A DNA stretch of 58,817 nt from Fibrobacter succinogenes (GCA_902756345.1 CACVQR010000019.1:1-58817), one strand, 5' to 3'. Shown: positions 50,049 through 58,817, counted from the first letter of the stretch. Notes: generated by a model not told the origin, from the sequence alone. Numbers and translations: made by a program.

Positions 50049-50651
50049 ATGGGAATAGCTAGGTATGTGTTTCAAAATTGCATAAAGCAACCTTTGCTTT
50101 TTATGCTAGTTGTTTCGTGTGCTTGCGTTTATGCAGGTTCATTCACTGATTCCAGAGATGGGGAACGGTATCCGACTATTAAAATTGGCAAATCTGAATG
50201 GATGGCCGAAAATCTGCGATATAATGTAAGAGGAAGTATTTGCTTCCGAAATGAACCTAGAGCATGCTTTGTAGGACGCTACTATAATTTCGATATGGCT
50301 GAACACGCTTGCCCAAGTGGTTGGCATTTGCCATCAAGGCAGGAATGGACTGAAATATTTGATGTGGCAGATAGCAAATTTGTCACGGATCTTACCGGGT
50401 ATTGTTACGATGATGGTACATGCTTTGACTCGGAATTCAACAAATATGGAGAGGAAAGCTCCTATTTTTGGTCGTCGAGTGATGATAATGGCACTTGGAC
50501 ATCTAGGCGTAGTGATAGTTTTATCAAGAGTATGGTTCCAAGACGACATAATGCCTATGCAGTGAAATACTCTAAGTCTCAAAGACTATTTCGTGATTTT
50601 AGTAAACCAAAGGATGCTAATTATTTTAGCGTCCGTTGTGTGAAAGATTAA
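50049..50651 (+). CDS. Fibrobacter major paralogous domain protein (TIGR02145 type), secreted
   Basis: 200 aa. Signal peptide-like N-terminus with LLFMLVVSCACVYAG (~15-30). The rest is one TIGR02145-type domain: DSRDGERYPTIKIGKSEWMAENLRY, then Cys-x-n-GRYYNFDMAEHACPSGWHLPSRQEW and a YFWSSSDDNG block, ending YFSVRCVKD. The domain is abundant in Fibrobacter; its function is unknown but it is extracellular. ATG 50049 is the first start; the ribosome-binding site is weak. First of three such genes here. Confidence 0.85.
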   Translation: MGIARYVFQNCIKQPLLFMLVVSCACVYAGSFTDSRDGERYPTIKIGKSEWMAENLRYNVRGSICFRNEPRACFVGRYYNFDMAEHACPSGWHLPSRQEWTEIFDVADSKFVTDLTGYCYDDGTCFDSEFNKYGEESSYFWSSSDDNGTWTSRRSDSFIKSMVPRRHNAYAVKYSKSQRLFRDFSKPKDANYFSVRCVKD

Positions 50652-50683
50652 AAGTTTAATAAGCTAACAACAAGGAGGCAAAT

Positions 50684-51955
50684 ATGCCAAAATTAAAAAC
50701 AATCAGTTTTGCTAGCGAAGAGGCCTCTTCCTTCAAAATTAATACTATCCTACTTAAGTCTATATTTGTATTTACAATAGCCTTTATTGGTTGTGCCGAT
50801 AAAGATGGTGATAAAAGTAAGTCGGGTCGAGTCATCACTAGTCAAGAAGCTTCGCCTGCCAAAGAGATTTCTATAGAAGAAATGTCTTTTGAACAATTGT
50901 ATGGATGTAAAAAAATTGAATGTTATGATGAATATAAAAAACGATTAAAAGAAGCTGTTGCCTATGTGGATTCTGTTTATGCAGAAGGAAATGTTGATGA
51001 TGCGTCACAATTGTCTGCTTGGTTCTATGCTATTTTGAAAAGTGATGGTTCAACAATTAATATGAGAAATGAAGCCCCGTCTGCGGAAAGTGTTGCTAGA
51101 AGGATAGAAAAGTTGTATCCCCAAAAAGGATGTATTGAAGATTCGGTACAGTATGTTAATTATTTTTCGACAATATATGAAGTTGAAAAGAATTTAGAAC
51201 CAGACGATGAAAAAATAAAGAAAATTTTCAAAAGGTATTTTGGTTATCTAAATAAAAATTGCAAGTTGCGTCACTATGATGAAGATGTTTTGGCGATGGA
51301 AGAACATTTTGTCACGGGCGCTTTGAAACGAAAAGATATCACAGTTTCAAAAGCCCAAAATTTGCGAAATGATATGAGGAAAGGAGAAATTCTTGTAGAC
51401 GAACGAGATGGTCGAAAATACAAAACGGTTAAAATCGGTCAACAAATTTGGATGGCTGAAAATCTAAACCACCCTGTTAGTGGAAGTCATTGTTATAAAA
51501 ATAATGCGGCGAATTGTAAAAAATATGGACGACTTTACAGTTGGTCGTATGCAATAGAAGCTTGCCCAGATGGATGGCATTTGCCAAGTGTAGATGAGTT
51601 TAAAGAATTAATCAAAAATGTGGGAGGTGAAAGTGCTGGAAAATCTCTGAAGTCGACAACTGGTTGGGCAAGGCAAGATGGAAAAGATTGTAATGGAACA
51701 GATGAATATGGCTTTTCGGTGCGTGCTGGTGGAGGAGATTTTTTCTTTTGTGAAGACTGCCATATGACTAAACATGCATCTTTTTGGTCTTCAACAGTAA
51801 CCAAAAGAGAGCCTGCTGGCCCGGGGCTTCGAGATAATGAGTGGGCTGCCCGAATGTTTATCGGTTCAGATGAGGATTGCGATGCGATTGTGGTGCAATC
51901 GGTTGCTTCAAACTACGGTGTCAATGAGTTTTCTGTTCGATGCGTAAAGGATTAA
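50684..51955 (+). CDS. lipoprotein with C-terminal TIGR02145-type domain
   Basis: 423 aa. A hydrophobic stretch ending in a lipobox (AFIGC, ~35-42) marks it as a membrane-anchored lipoprotein; the N-terminal extension before it is unusually long. Residues ~60-230 are a helical, Cys-poor region unlike known domains. The C-terminal ~190 residues are a TIGR02145-type domain (DERDGRKYKTVKIGQQIWMAENL, ACPDGWHLPSVDEFKELI, ASFWSST, FSVRCVKD). A perfect AAGGAGG site precedes ATG 50684. AT-rich, like the neighbours up to 54.4 kb, which suggests acquisition or weak codon selection. Confidence 0.85.
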   Translation: MPKLKTISFASEEASSFKINTILLKSIFVFTIAFIGCADKDGDKSKSGRVITSQEASPAKEISIEEMSFEQLYGCKKIECYDEYKKRLKEAVAYVDSVYAEGNVDDASQLSAWFYAILKSDGSTINMRNEAPSAESVARRIEKLYPQKGCIEDSVQYVNYFSTIYEVEKNLEPDDEKIKKIFKRYFGYLNKNCKLRHYDEDVLAMEEHFVTGALKRKDITVSKAQNLRNDMRKGEILVDERDGRKYKTVKIGQQIWMAENLNHPVSGSHCYKNNAANCKKYGRLYSWSYAIEACPDGWHLPSVDEFKELIKNVGGESAGKSLKSTTGWARQDGKDCNGTDEYGFSVRAGGGDFFFCEDCHMTKHASFWSSTVTKREPAGPGLRDNEWAARMFIGSDEDCDAIVVQSVASNYGVNEFSVRCVKD

Positions 51956-51995
51956 TTCATGTGAATTATGGTATATGTTTTTTAGGTGTTTGAAA

Positions 51996-52658
51996 ATGAG
52001 TGAGAATAAATCTATTTATCGTTTTATGCATTTTGAATATCTTCTTGATTTGATAAAGAATCGCCGGCTACCGTTAATAAATCCTTCAGAATGGGAAGAT
52101 AAGAATGATATCTTTGCATCTAAATTAAGTTGCAGAGATAATGAGGTTGTTGGAATTTGTTGCTTTACTTTGTCTAAATCTAATAGCATCTATAGATGGA
52201 GTAAAATGGCTCCCAATAATTTATGCGTACGTGTTGAATTTGACATGGATAAAATTAAGGCTAGACTTTCTCAAAAAATGGTGATGAAAGAAGTTCAATA
52301 TAAATCGGCCGAAGAATTAGAATCGTATGTCGTAGAAACAAAGAAAGATTGTGCGTTTATAAAATCAAAACCATTTAAACCAGAAAAAGAAATCCGTATT
52401 GTCACGTACCAATCAGAGACTGGCGAAAATGAAAAGATTGTTGATTATTTGAGTGGACTGATGTCGGGTACTATAAAAAGTATTCGATTTTCACCTTTTT
52501 TGGACCAGGAAATGTATTGTCTAATTAAAGAATTGCTGCGTAAATATCTTAAAGCAAATAATTGGGCGAAAACCAAAATTTCACAGTCAGAAATATTAAA
52601 TAAGGAAAAATGGCAAAATGCGTTATGTAAATGTGTCGGCTCTATTGCTCAAAAATAA
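51996..52658 (+). CDS. DUF2971-domain protein
   Basis: 220 aa, no signal peptide. DUF2971-like: IYRFMHFEYLLDLIKNRRLPLINPSEWEDKNDIFAS at the N-terminus, CFTLSKSNSIYRWSKMA, and PFKPEKEIRIVTY in the second half. The family's role is unknown; members are often seen in defence islands and mobile DNA. ATG 51996 has AGGTG 9-10 nt upstream; an in-frame start at 51975 is possible. It sits between TIGR02145-type lipoprotein genes, which makes a functional link doubtful. Confidence 0.75.
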   Translation: MSENKSIYRFMHFEYLLDLIKNRRLPLINPSEWEDKNDIFASKLSCRDNEVVGICCFTLSKSNSIYRWSKMAPNNLCVRVEFDMDKIKARLSQKMVMKEVQYKSAEELESYVVETKKDCAFIKSKPFKPEKEIRIVTYQSETGENEKIVDYLSGLMSGTIKSIRFSPFLDQEMYCLIKELLRKYLKANNWAKTKISQSEILNKEKWQNALCKCVGSIAQK

Positions 52659-52705
52659 TTTTGAGTGAGGAAGTTATTTCTTAACAATTTAAGTTGGAGA
52701 AAAAA

Positions 52706-54049
52706 ATGATTACTTATAAGCTATATAATTCTGATAAATCGATGGATAAAATGAGTTCTTATTTGATTGTAATGATGCTTTCGTTTGCTGTTGCTTTTGT
52801 TGGTTGCTCTAGTAATGATGAAAAAAGCCCAAACGAAACGGAAAACAATAAAAAGCAGTTTGTAGGAAATGAAGAGTCGGTTTTAAATAACTCCAACATT
52901 CAAGTTGTTAATGATGCTAGCGAAGATATGTCTTTTGTTGACCCTCGTGACGGACAATCTTATAAATATGCAAAAATCGGCTTTCAATTATGGATGGCTG
53001 AAAATTTAAAAACAAAGAAAGGCCAGTGGAACTGTTATAACGGTAATCCTGGAAATTGTGAAAAATATGGAATGCTTTATGATTGGAATACAGCAAACAA
53101 TGTTTGTCCAGAAGGTTGGCATTTGCCAAAGTCTCAAGAATGGGATGAATTGTTTACTTATGTAGGTGGTCGAAATAAGGCAGGAGCCGCACTAAAATCA
53201 AAAGAAGATTGGATAAATGGGGCTGGTTCCAATATGGCAGATTTTTCTGTTTTACCAGCAGGAGCGATGAATGATAAAAAGATTTTTGTTAACAGAGGCT
53301 ATAGCGCTTTTTTTTGGAGTTCAACAGAGTCTAAGCGTGAAATGGTAGAAATTATTGGCTTTAATCATGAAAATCAATTTGTTTCAGTAGGCCAAAGTGC
53401 GAAATATTTTAGGTTCTCAGTAAGATGTGTGAAAGATAGAGATGGCGTTGAAAATAAAAAAATGAAGGAGGAGCGGAATAATGATGTCATTGAAAATAAG
53501 GAAGAGAGTAGTAATGATTTAAAAACATACGAGAAGAACTTTGTGAAAATAGGTTCACAAAAATATAAAACTGTAAAAATCAATAATCAAATATGGATGG
53601 CGGAAAATCTAAATTGGAAATCTAAAAATTCTAAATGCTACAAAGGGTTAAGTGTAAATTGTAAAAAATATGGCCAGTTTTATAATTGGACAGAGGCGCA
53701 AACAGTGTGCCCAGAAGGATGGCATTTGCCTAGTCAATGGGAGTGGGAATCCTTGATTGACTTTGCTGGTGGACTGGATGAGGCGGGGAATGTGCTGAAG
53801 TCTAAGCATGGTTGGAATAACAGTGGTAATGGAACTGATTTATTTGGCTTTACTGCACTTCCTGCAGGGAATTATGATATCGATTCTGATTATCAATATA
53901 TAGGTTATAGGGCTCTGTTCTGGTCTTCTACCGATGTTGATGCGGATAAAGCCATTATGTTGCAATTAAATCATGATCGTAATAGTGTTGCTTATAAAAC
54001 TACTAGAAAATGGAACTATTTCTCAATAAGATGCGTTATGGATGATTAG
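52706..54049 (+). CDS. lipoprotein with two TIGR02145-type domains
   Basis: 447 aa. Hydrophobic N-terminal stretch with lipobox VAFVGC (~30-35). Two tandem TIGR02145-type domains: ~75-250 (DPRDGQSYKYAKIGFQLWMAENL...FSVRCVKD) and ~280-447 (KYKTVKINNQIWMAENL...FSIRCVMD), joined by a lysine/glutamate-rich linker. Both keep the paired-Cys CPEGWHLP motif. Surface-exposed; function unknown. ATG 52706 has GGAG 7 nt upstream; TTG 52694 in frame is less likely. Confidence 0.85.
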   Translation: MITYKLYNSDKSMDKMSSYLIVMMLSFAVAFVGCSSNDEKSPNETENNKKQFVGNEESVLNNSNIQVVNDASEDMSFVDPRDGQSYKYAKIGFQLWMAENLKTKKGQWNCYNGNPGNCEKYGMLYDWNTANNVCPEGWHLPKSQEWDELFTYVGGRNKAGAALKSKEDWINGAGSNMADFSVLPAGAMNDKKIFVNRGYSAFFWSSTESKREMVEIIGFNHENQFVSVGQSAKYFRFSVRCVKDRDGVENKKMKEERNNDVIENKEESSNDLKTYEKNFVKIGSQKYKTVKINNQIWMAENLNWKSKNSKCYKGLSVNCKKYGQFYNWTEAQTVCPEGWHLPSQWEWESLIDFAGGLDEAGNVLKSKHGWNNSGNGTDLFGFTALPAGNYDIDSDYQYIGYRALFWSSTDVDADKAIMLQLNHDRNSVAYKTTRKWNYFSIRCVMDD

Positions 54050-54096
54050 AGAGTGAAATTAGTGCATGATTAAACGAATTTAAAAAGGAGGTTGAA

Positions 54097-54435
54097 ATGC
54101 TGCCAAACAAGAAACAAATGTATGTTGTAATAGAGAAATTTGCTCAATGCAATGAGATTGAATTTTCTGGTGAGTATGAGGATCAATCGATTTTAATTGG
54201 CTCTGACAATACTCATTCTGTTCAATTTCAGCTTCAATGGTCAAACGATCATTATGTCGTTTATCTTGTTTTAAAAACAGAAAAGCGAAAAAAGAAAAAA
54301 ATTACAGGAAAACAAAAGTCACAAGCAATTGCGTCATTGTGGAATGTGTCAGATGTAGTTCAATTTCTCGGAGCGTTTTATAATCTTTATTGGCTATATG
54401 CGAAAAGAGATAATCCAAACGAGAATGAATTGTAG
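54097..54435 (+). CDS. hypothetical protein, 112 aa
   Basis: No family recognised. Strong AAGGAGG site before ATG 54097 supports it as real. Mixed alpha/beta composition with a K/R-rich patch (KTEKRKKKKITGKQK, ~68-82) and an aromatic C-terminal end; no signal peptide. It is the last of the AT-rich genes, 47 nt after the preceding lipoprotein gene. Confidence 0.65.
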   Translation: MLPNKKQMYVVIEKFAQCNEIEFSGEYEDQSILIGSDNTHSVQFQLQWSNDHYVVYLVLKTEKRKKKKITGKQKSQAIASLWNVSDVVQFLGAFYNLYWLYAKRDNPNENEL

Positions 54436-54494
54436 ATGTGTTGGATAAAGTAGGGACTCATGTTCTTTTGATTGGTATTGAAAAATTACTATGA

Positions 54495-54526
54495 AAAAAG
54501 ACCCCGGCATTCCTGCCGAGGTCTTT
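54495..54526. terminator. bidirectional terminator between convergent genes
   Basis: AAAAGACC...CGGCA pairs with TGCCG...GGTCTTT around TTCC, with A's before and T's after. It suits both the 54097 gene and the minus-strand operon ending at 54581. Confidence 0.8.
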
Positions 54527-54580
54527 AAGTTTTATGGATTGCTTCGGGACTGGCGCCCCTCGCAATGACGAAGAAGCAGC

Positions 54581-56293
54581 TTAAGCCTTCCTATAGCTCT
54601 CCATCGCCTCCACGCTCAAGCTCTTCACGAAGTTGTAGTGCTTGGCGACTTCGGCTTCGGCGAGGTTCAGGTACACCTTCACGCTCTTGTCGAACAGTTC
54701 AGGTGCCTTGGTGGCGTCGCGGAGCATGAGCTGGCTCATCACGCAGTTGGCGGCGAGTTCGTACAAATGACGGCTGCAAAGGTCGGTGAACTCGTTGTTG
54801 TTCGCGGCCTTCACAGTTTCGATAGCTTCGTTGAACTTCGCGTCCATGGCCTTCGCGCGGGCCTTGAGGCTCTCGTATTCGGCGGCCACTTCGCCCGCTT
54901 CCAGTTCCTCGAGCATCTGGCTGTAGGTTCCGGTGTTGATGTGCGGGAGGGCGGCAACCGTCTGCAACTGCGTCGTACCTTCGTAAATCGAAGTGATACG
55001 GGCGTCGCGGTACAGGCGCTGGCAGGCGTATTCGAGCATGTAGCCGGAACCGCCGTGCACCTGGATGCTGTCGTAGGCGTTCAGGTTGGCGTATTCGGAG
55101 TTCATGCCCTTCGCAAGCGGAGTGCATGCGCTGGCGAGCTTCTGGTAGAGCTTGAGTTCTGCCTTCTCCTCGTCGGTGAGCTTGCGGGTGCGCTCGATGT
55201 CCTCGAGGCCCTTGTAGATGTCCACGTAGCGGGCTGTCTGGTACAGGAGTGCGCGGCCAGCGTCGAGGCGAGCCTTGATGTTGGAAATCATTTCATAGAC
55301 GGCCGGGAAGTTCACGATGGCCTGGCCGAATTGCTTGCGGTCCTTGGCGTAGGCGAGAGCTTCGTTGTAGGCCATCTGGCTGATGCCCACGGACTGTGCG
55401 GCAATGCCGAGACGAGCGCCGTTCATGAGTGCCATCACGTACTTGATGAGGCCGAACTTGCGGCGGCCACAGAGTTCAGCCTTTGCGTTCTTATAGACAA
55501 GTTCGCAGGTCGGGCTTCCGTGGATGCCGAGCTTGTTCTCGATGCGGCGCACGTTCACGCCGCCGTCGCGCTTGTCGTAAATGAACATGGAGAGGCCACG
55601 ACCGTCGTGGGTGCCTTCTTCGGAGCGGGCGAGCACCAGGTGGATGTCGCTGTCGCCGTTCGTGATGAAGCGCTTCACGCCGTTCAGGTACCAGCACTTG
55701 TCGGCTTCGCTGTAGGTGGCCTTGAGCATCACGCGCTGCAGGTCGGAACCGGCATCGGGTTCGGTCAAGTCCATCGACATCGTCTCGCCGGCGCACACGC
55801 GCGGGATAAAGCGGGAACGCTGGTCTTCGTCGCCGAACTCGTACAAGGTCTCGATGCAGTCCTGCAGGGACCAGATGTTCTCGAAACCGGCGTCCGCAGA
55901 GGCGATCATTTCGTTGATGGCCGTGTAGGCGGTAATCGGGAAGTTCAGGCCGCCAAAGCGGCGCGGCATGGTCACGCCATTGAGGCCAGCCTTGCGGGTG
56001 GCTTCCAGGTTTTCGTAGGTCTTGCTTGCGTAGCGCACGCGGCCGTCTTCGCAGTGGGGGCCTTCGGCGTCCACGTCTTCGGAGTTCGGGAAGATGGTGT
56101 TCGCGGTGATGTCGCCCGCGACTTCGAGCACGCGGTTGTAGCTGTCTATCGCATCGGCGTAGTCTTCCGGCGCATAGTCAAAGCTGTCCTTGTCGGCGTA
56201 GCCGTTTTCCTTGAGCTCCACGATGCGCTGCATCAAAGGAGAACTTTCAAGGTTGAACTTAATCTCTGGATGGTCTGTGTAAAAATTCGCCAT
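54581..56293 (-). CDS. acyl-CoA dehydrogenase family protein
   Basis: 570 aa, FAD enzyme that oxidises an acyl-CoA and passes electrons to ETF, whose genes lie just upstream in the operon. N-terminal helical region, the acyl-CoA dehydrogenase middle domain (MSMDLTEPDAGSDLQ, ~165; YLNGVKRFITNGD, ~193) and C-terminal helical domain (SIQVHGGSGYMLEYACQRLYRDARITSIYEGTTQLQ, ~425-460). Longer than the usual ~380 aa, with a C-terminal extension (~465-570) seen in long-form members. Starts 5 nt after etfA. Substrate unknown. A fragment of its 3' end is duplicated at 48247. Confidence 0.93.
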   Translation of the reverse strand: MANFYTDHPEIKFNLESSPLMQRIVELKENGYADKDSFDYAPEDYADAIDSYNRVLEVAGDITANTIFPNSEDVDAEGPHCEDGRVRYASKTYENLEATRKAGLNGVTMPRRFGGLNFPITAYTAINEMIASADAGFENIWSLQDCIETLYEFGDEDQRSRFIPRVCAGETMSMDLTEPDAGSDLQRVMLKATYSEADKCWYLNGVKRFITNGDSDIHLVLARSEEGTHDGRGLSMFIYDKRDGGVNVRRIENKLGIHGSPTCELVYKNAKAELCGRRKFGLIKYVMALMNGARLGIAAQSVGISQMAYNEALAYAKDRKQFGQAIVNFPAVYEMISNIKARLDAGRALLYQTARYVDIYKGLEDIERTRKLTDEEKAELKLYQKLASACTPLAKGMNSEYANLNAYDSIQVHGGSGYMLEYACQRLYRDARITSIYEGTTQLQTVAALPHINTGTYSQMLEELEAGEVAAEYESLKARAKAMDAKFNEAIETVKAANNNEFTDLCSRHLYELAANCVMSQLMLRDATKAPELFDKSVKVYLNLAEAEVAKHYNFVKSLSVEAMESYRKA

Positions 56294-56298
56294 AACGC

Positions 56299-57324
56299 CT
56301 ACTTGTTGTTTGCCTTGTAATACTTGATCATCTTCGGGATGACCTCTTCGACGGTGCCGTTGATCACGTAGTCAGCGATAGCGTTGATCGGGGCGTCGGG
56401 GTCGGAGTTCACGGAGATGATGATTCCTGAATCCTGCATGCCGGCGAGGTGCTGAATCTGGCCGGAGATACCGCAGGCGATATACACCTTCGGGCGAACC
56501 GTCACGCCGGTCTGGCCAATCTGGCGGTCATGATCGGCAAAGCCCGCGTCGATAGCGGCACGGCTTGCGCCCACTTCGGCGTGGAGTTCCTTCGCCAGTT
56601 CGAACAGCATGTCGAAGTTTTCCTTGGAGCCCATGCCGTAACCACCGGCGACCACAATCGGAGCGCCCTTGAGGTTGTGCTTGGCCTTTTCCACATGGCG
56701 TTCGAGCACCTTGACCACGTATTCCGTTTCCGGCACGTACTTGGCCACGTCGTGCTTGATGACTTCGCCCTTGTAGTTCGGATCCACGATTTCCTTCTTC
56801 ATCACGCCTTCGCGCACCGTCGCCATCTGCGGGCGGTGTTCCGGGTTCACGATGGTAGCGACGATGTTGCCGCCGAACGCCGGGCGAATCTGGCAGAGCT
56901 GGTTTTCGTAGAACTTCTTCACGCCGCCGATGCTCATTTCGAAGCTGTCGATTTCGAGTTCGGTACAGTCGGCGGTAAGGCCGCTGTGCATGGCGCTGGA
57001 AATGCGCGGGCCTAAGTCACGGCCAATCACCGTTGCACCCAGCAGGCAAATCTGCGGCTGCTCTTCCTTGAAGAGGTTCACCACGAGAGAAGCGTGCGGG
57101 TTGGTGGTGTAGGGGAAGAGCCCTTCGGCGTCAAACACATGGACCTTGTCCACACCGTAGGGGAACACCTGCTTTTCAATTCCGTCGAGGCCCTTGCCTG
57201 CGCAGATGCATTCGAGCTGAACGCCGAGCGTGTTGGCGAGCTTGCGGCCCTTGGACAAAAGTTCGAGGGAAACATCGACAACGGTCGTGCCCTCAATTTC
57301 GCAATATACAAATACGTTATTCAT
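56299..57324 (-). CDS. etfA: electron transfer flavoprotein subunit alpha
   Basis: 341 aa. N-terminal nucleotide-binding-like domain with LLGATVIGRDLGPRISSAMHSGLTADCTEL (~95-125) and the C-terminal FAD-binding domain with VVAGGYGMGSKENFDMLFELA (~225), VGASRAAIDAGF, GQTGVTVRPKVYIACGISGQIQH (~270-290) and VNSDPDAPIN. It holds FAD and carries electrons between the dehydrogenase and other partners. It starts 3 nt after etfB, consistent with one operon. Confidence 0.95.
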   Translation of the reverse strand: MNNVFVYCEIEGTTVVDVSLELLSKGRKLANTLGVQLECICAGKGLDGIEKQVFPYGVDKVHVFDAEGLFPYTTNPHASLVVNLFKEEQPQICLLGATVIGRDLGPRISSAMHSGLTADCTELEIDSFEMSIGGVKKFYENQLCQIRPAFGGNIVATIVNPEHRPQMATVREGVMKKEIVDPNYKGEVIKHDVAKYVPETEYVVKVLERHVEKAKHNLKGAPIVVAGGYGMGSKENFDMLFELAKELHAEVGASRAAIDAGFADHDRQIGQTGVTVRPKVYIACGISGQIQHLAGMQDSGIIISVNSDPDAPINAIADYVINGTVEEVIPKMIKYYKANNK

Positions 57325-57327
57325 AGG

Positions 57328-58209
57328 CTAGCCAATAATCTTCCCGTCTAAAAGTTCCTTGATAAGTCCTTCGACGTCGGCGTCGCTTGCGGTGAGCGTG
57401 CGGCTTTCCTTCGCCTTGAACACGATGTTCTTGACAGCCTTCACGTTCGTCGGAGAACCGGCCTTACCGATCTGGGCAGGGTCTGCGTCGATGTCGGCGG
57501 CACCCCACTGCGGAATGTTCAGGTAGGGCTTCTTCGCGATGAGGGCTTCGTACTTTTCGGCATCTTCCGGCTTGCGTTCGGCAACCACCGTCGCGTTCTT
57601 GAACTTCATGAGGCGCTTTGCGTTGCGCGGACGGCACGGGGCCGCACTTCCGTTCACGGTCACGACCAGCGGGAGCGGTGCTTCCACCGTTTCCACGCCA
57701 CCGTCGATGTGGCGGCGGATAACGACCTTGCGGGCCTTCTCGTCGAGGGAGAGGATTTCTTCGGCGTAGGTCACCTGGGTGAGGCCCAGCTTTTCTGCAA
57801 TCTGCGGACCGACCTGTGCGGTATCGCCGTCGATAGCCTGGCGGCCACCGAGAATAATATCGTAGTCGCCAATCTTCTTGACGGCCTGGGCGAGCGTGTA
57901 GCTCGTAGCGAGCGTGTCAGCACCACCGAGCGGGCGGTCCGTCACGACGTAACCGCAGTCAGCACCGCGGTACAGAGCTTCGCGGACGACTTCGGCAGAC
58001 TTCGGGAGACCCATCGTCAGCACAGAGATGGTGGAACCCGGGAACTGGTCCTTCAAACGAAGGGCTTGCTCCAGGGCGTTCAGGTCTTCGGGGTTGAAGA
58101 CCGCGGGCAATGCGGCACGATTGATGGTTCCCTGCTCCGTCATGGCATCGGGGCCCACGTTTCGTGTATCAGGTACTTGCTTAGCAAGCACAACGATTTT
58201 AAGACTCAT
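57328..58209 (-). CDS. etfB: electron transfer flavoprotein subunit beta
   Basis: 293 aa. Typical ETF-beta opening LKIVVLAKQVPDT, INRAALPAVFNPEDLNALEQALRLKD (~28-55), LGGRQAIDGDTAQVGPQIAEKLG (~120-142), and VTVNGSAAPCRPRNAKRLMKF (~185-205). It pairs with EtfA. First gene of a three-gene minus-strand operon with etfA and the acyl-CoA dehydrogenase. A start ATG at 58209 is followed upstream by a gene-free, repeat-rich region; a TATTTCCTAACTATTG stretch is the only promoter-like feature noted. Confidence 0.95.
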   Translation of the reverse strand: MSLKIVVLAKQVPDTRNVGPDAMTEQGTINRAALPAVFNPEDLNALEQALRLKDQFPGSTISVLTMGLPKSAEVVREALYRGADCGYVVTDRPLGGADTLATSYTLAQAVKKIGDYDIILGGRQAIDGDTAQVGPQIAEKLGLTQVTYAEEILSLDEKARKVVIRRHIDGGVETVEAPLPLVVTVNGSAAPCRPRNAKRLMKFKNATVVAERKPEDAEKYEALIAKKPYLNIPQWGAADIDADPAQIGKAGSPTNVKAVKNIVFKAKESRTLTASDADVEGLIKELLDGKIIG

Positions 58210-58359
58210 ATTTCCTAACTATTGAATTTACGGTTAATGTTTAGTTGGGGTATAAGATAGAAATAATCGCTTGTTCAAAGCGCCCCCAATCAGATCTTTT
58301 TGCTTGTTAGTGTCTTGTAACAATTCTGTAATATTTTAGTAATAAACGGATTCCGCAGA

Positions 58360-58817
58360 ATGCATGCCGAAATTCCCCGCCCTCTGTCTTCCCGGCGAAG
58401 GCCGGGACCTCCTTTTCCCGCCCTCTGTCATGCCGGATCCAATCCGGCACCTCCTTTGATGCCTGAAAGGGAGAAGTCTCTCCCTGGCTCGCACTTCGTT
58501 GCTCACCACCCCCTCGAACGGGCGCTCAATCGCCGCGCCCGTAACGCCCCGGCTTCAAAATGCCCACGGCTCCAGAAATGTGCCGTGTGGAATGAATTGC
58601 TCACTGTCTTGCCGCACTTGATGCGGCACCTCCTTTCCCCGCCCACGTCATGCCGATGAAAATCGGCATCAGCTTTTCATGTCCGAAAAAAAACGCTCCG
58701 GCTCAGCCTGCTCCGCACGCTCACATGGCCTCGGCCTTCGGCCTCTAATGTTCGCTCAACGACACATTTTCTTCCGCCTTAGGGCATTCATCTCCGGTTG
58801 TCTTGCCGCACTTGATG
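58360..58817. repeat. cluster of short palindromic repeats with variable arms
   Basis: At least four hairpins of one style: CCCGGCGAAGGCCGGG (~58390), GCCGGATCCAATCCGGC (~58433), GCCGCACTTGATGCGGC (~58612) and GCCGATGAAAATCGGC (~58652), several preceded by GTCATGCC or CTTGCC and followed by ACCTCCTTT or ATCAGC; the last bases (TGCCGCACTTGATG) begin a fifth. No gene is supported in 58210-58817; short open frames here lack ribosome-binding sites. Confidence 0.65.

Noticed and set aside
54638-56320. 560-aa plus-strand open frame
   Set aside because: Shadow of the acyl-CoA dehydrogenase; low-complexity translation.

Overview
The window looks like chromosome of a Fibrobacter (F. succinogenes-like) bacterium. 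The evidence is a cluster of secreted xylan-degrading enzymes with CBM6 modules and a shared basic C-terminal module, plus several copies of the 'Fibrobacter succinogenes major' domain (TIGR02145 type). No rRNA, tRNA, CRISPR array or transposase gene was seen.

Layout. (1) 0-21.4 kb is an accessory defence island. A DUF1016-type nuclease gene lies on the minus strand at the left edge. After two hypothetical genes comes a long co-directional plus-strand run, AT-rich in its first ten kilobases: a C5 cytosine DNA methyltransferase, an unrecognised protein, a MORC-like GHKL ATPase, a Z1 helicase-like ATPase, a PD-(D/E)XK protein (DUF4420 type), an AIPR protein, a McrB-like AAA+ GTPase, a Fic protein and a McrC-like nuclease. 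It ends at a strong terminator near 17.65 kb. Two Schlafen/AlbA_2 proteins and two small ORFs follow. A ~191-bp hairpin-rich element occurs twice in inverted orientation, each copy just upstream of, and co-oriented with, a gene (the DUF1016 nuclease and the second AlbA_2 protein).

(2) 21.5-40.8 kb is a hemicellulose-degradation cluster: GH95, GH43, GH2, a clan GH-A (GH39-like) enzyme, a minus-strand CE1-type esterase and three tandem GH10 xylanases. Nearly all have signal peptides, and most have CBM6 and/or a C-terminal module probably used for surface attachment or secretion. Together they would cut the xylan backbone and strip arabinose, galactose, fucose and ester side groups. The first GH10 gene carries a one-base frameshift. 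Most units have their own terminator, and the three xylanase genes share an upstream 15-bp imperfect palindrome.

(3) 40.9-44.7 kb is housekeeping: rplM-rpsI, a minus-strand flavodoxin-like reductase, and rpsB-tsf. rpsI appears to start at ATC. (4) 45-48.2 kb holds one large signalling protein with a degenerate GGDEF, an intact-looking EAL, a degenerate receiver and a PAS-like region. (5) 48.2-54.4 kb is a second accessory stretch: a fragment of acyl-CoA dehydrogenase, an antitoxin-like ORF, a PIN toxin-antitoxin pair, three TIGR02145-type proteins and a DUF2971 protein. (6) 54.5-58.2 kb is a minus-strand etfB-etfA-acyl-CoA dehydrogenase operon, followed by ~600 bp of short palindromic repeats.

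The intergenic DNA holds families of hairpins whose arms change from copy to copy while staying complementary, around conserved loops. The best is a four-copy family near 30.5, 32.8, 32.9 and 44.8 kb. These, with the 191-bp element, are the least explained structures in the window.
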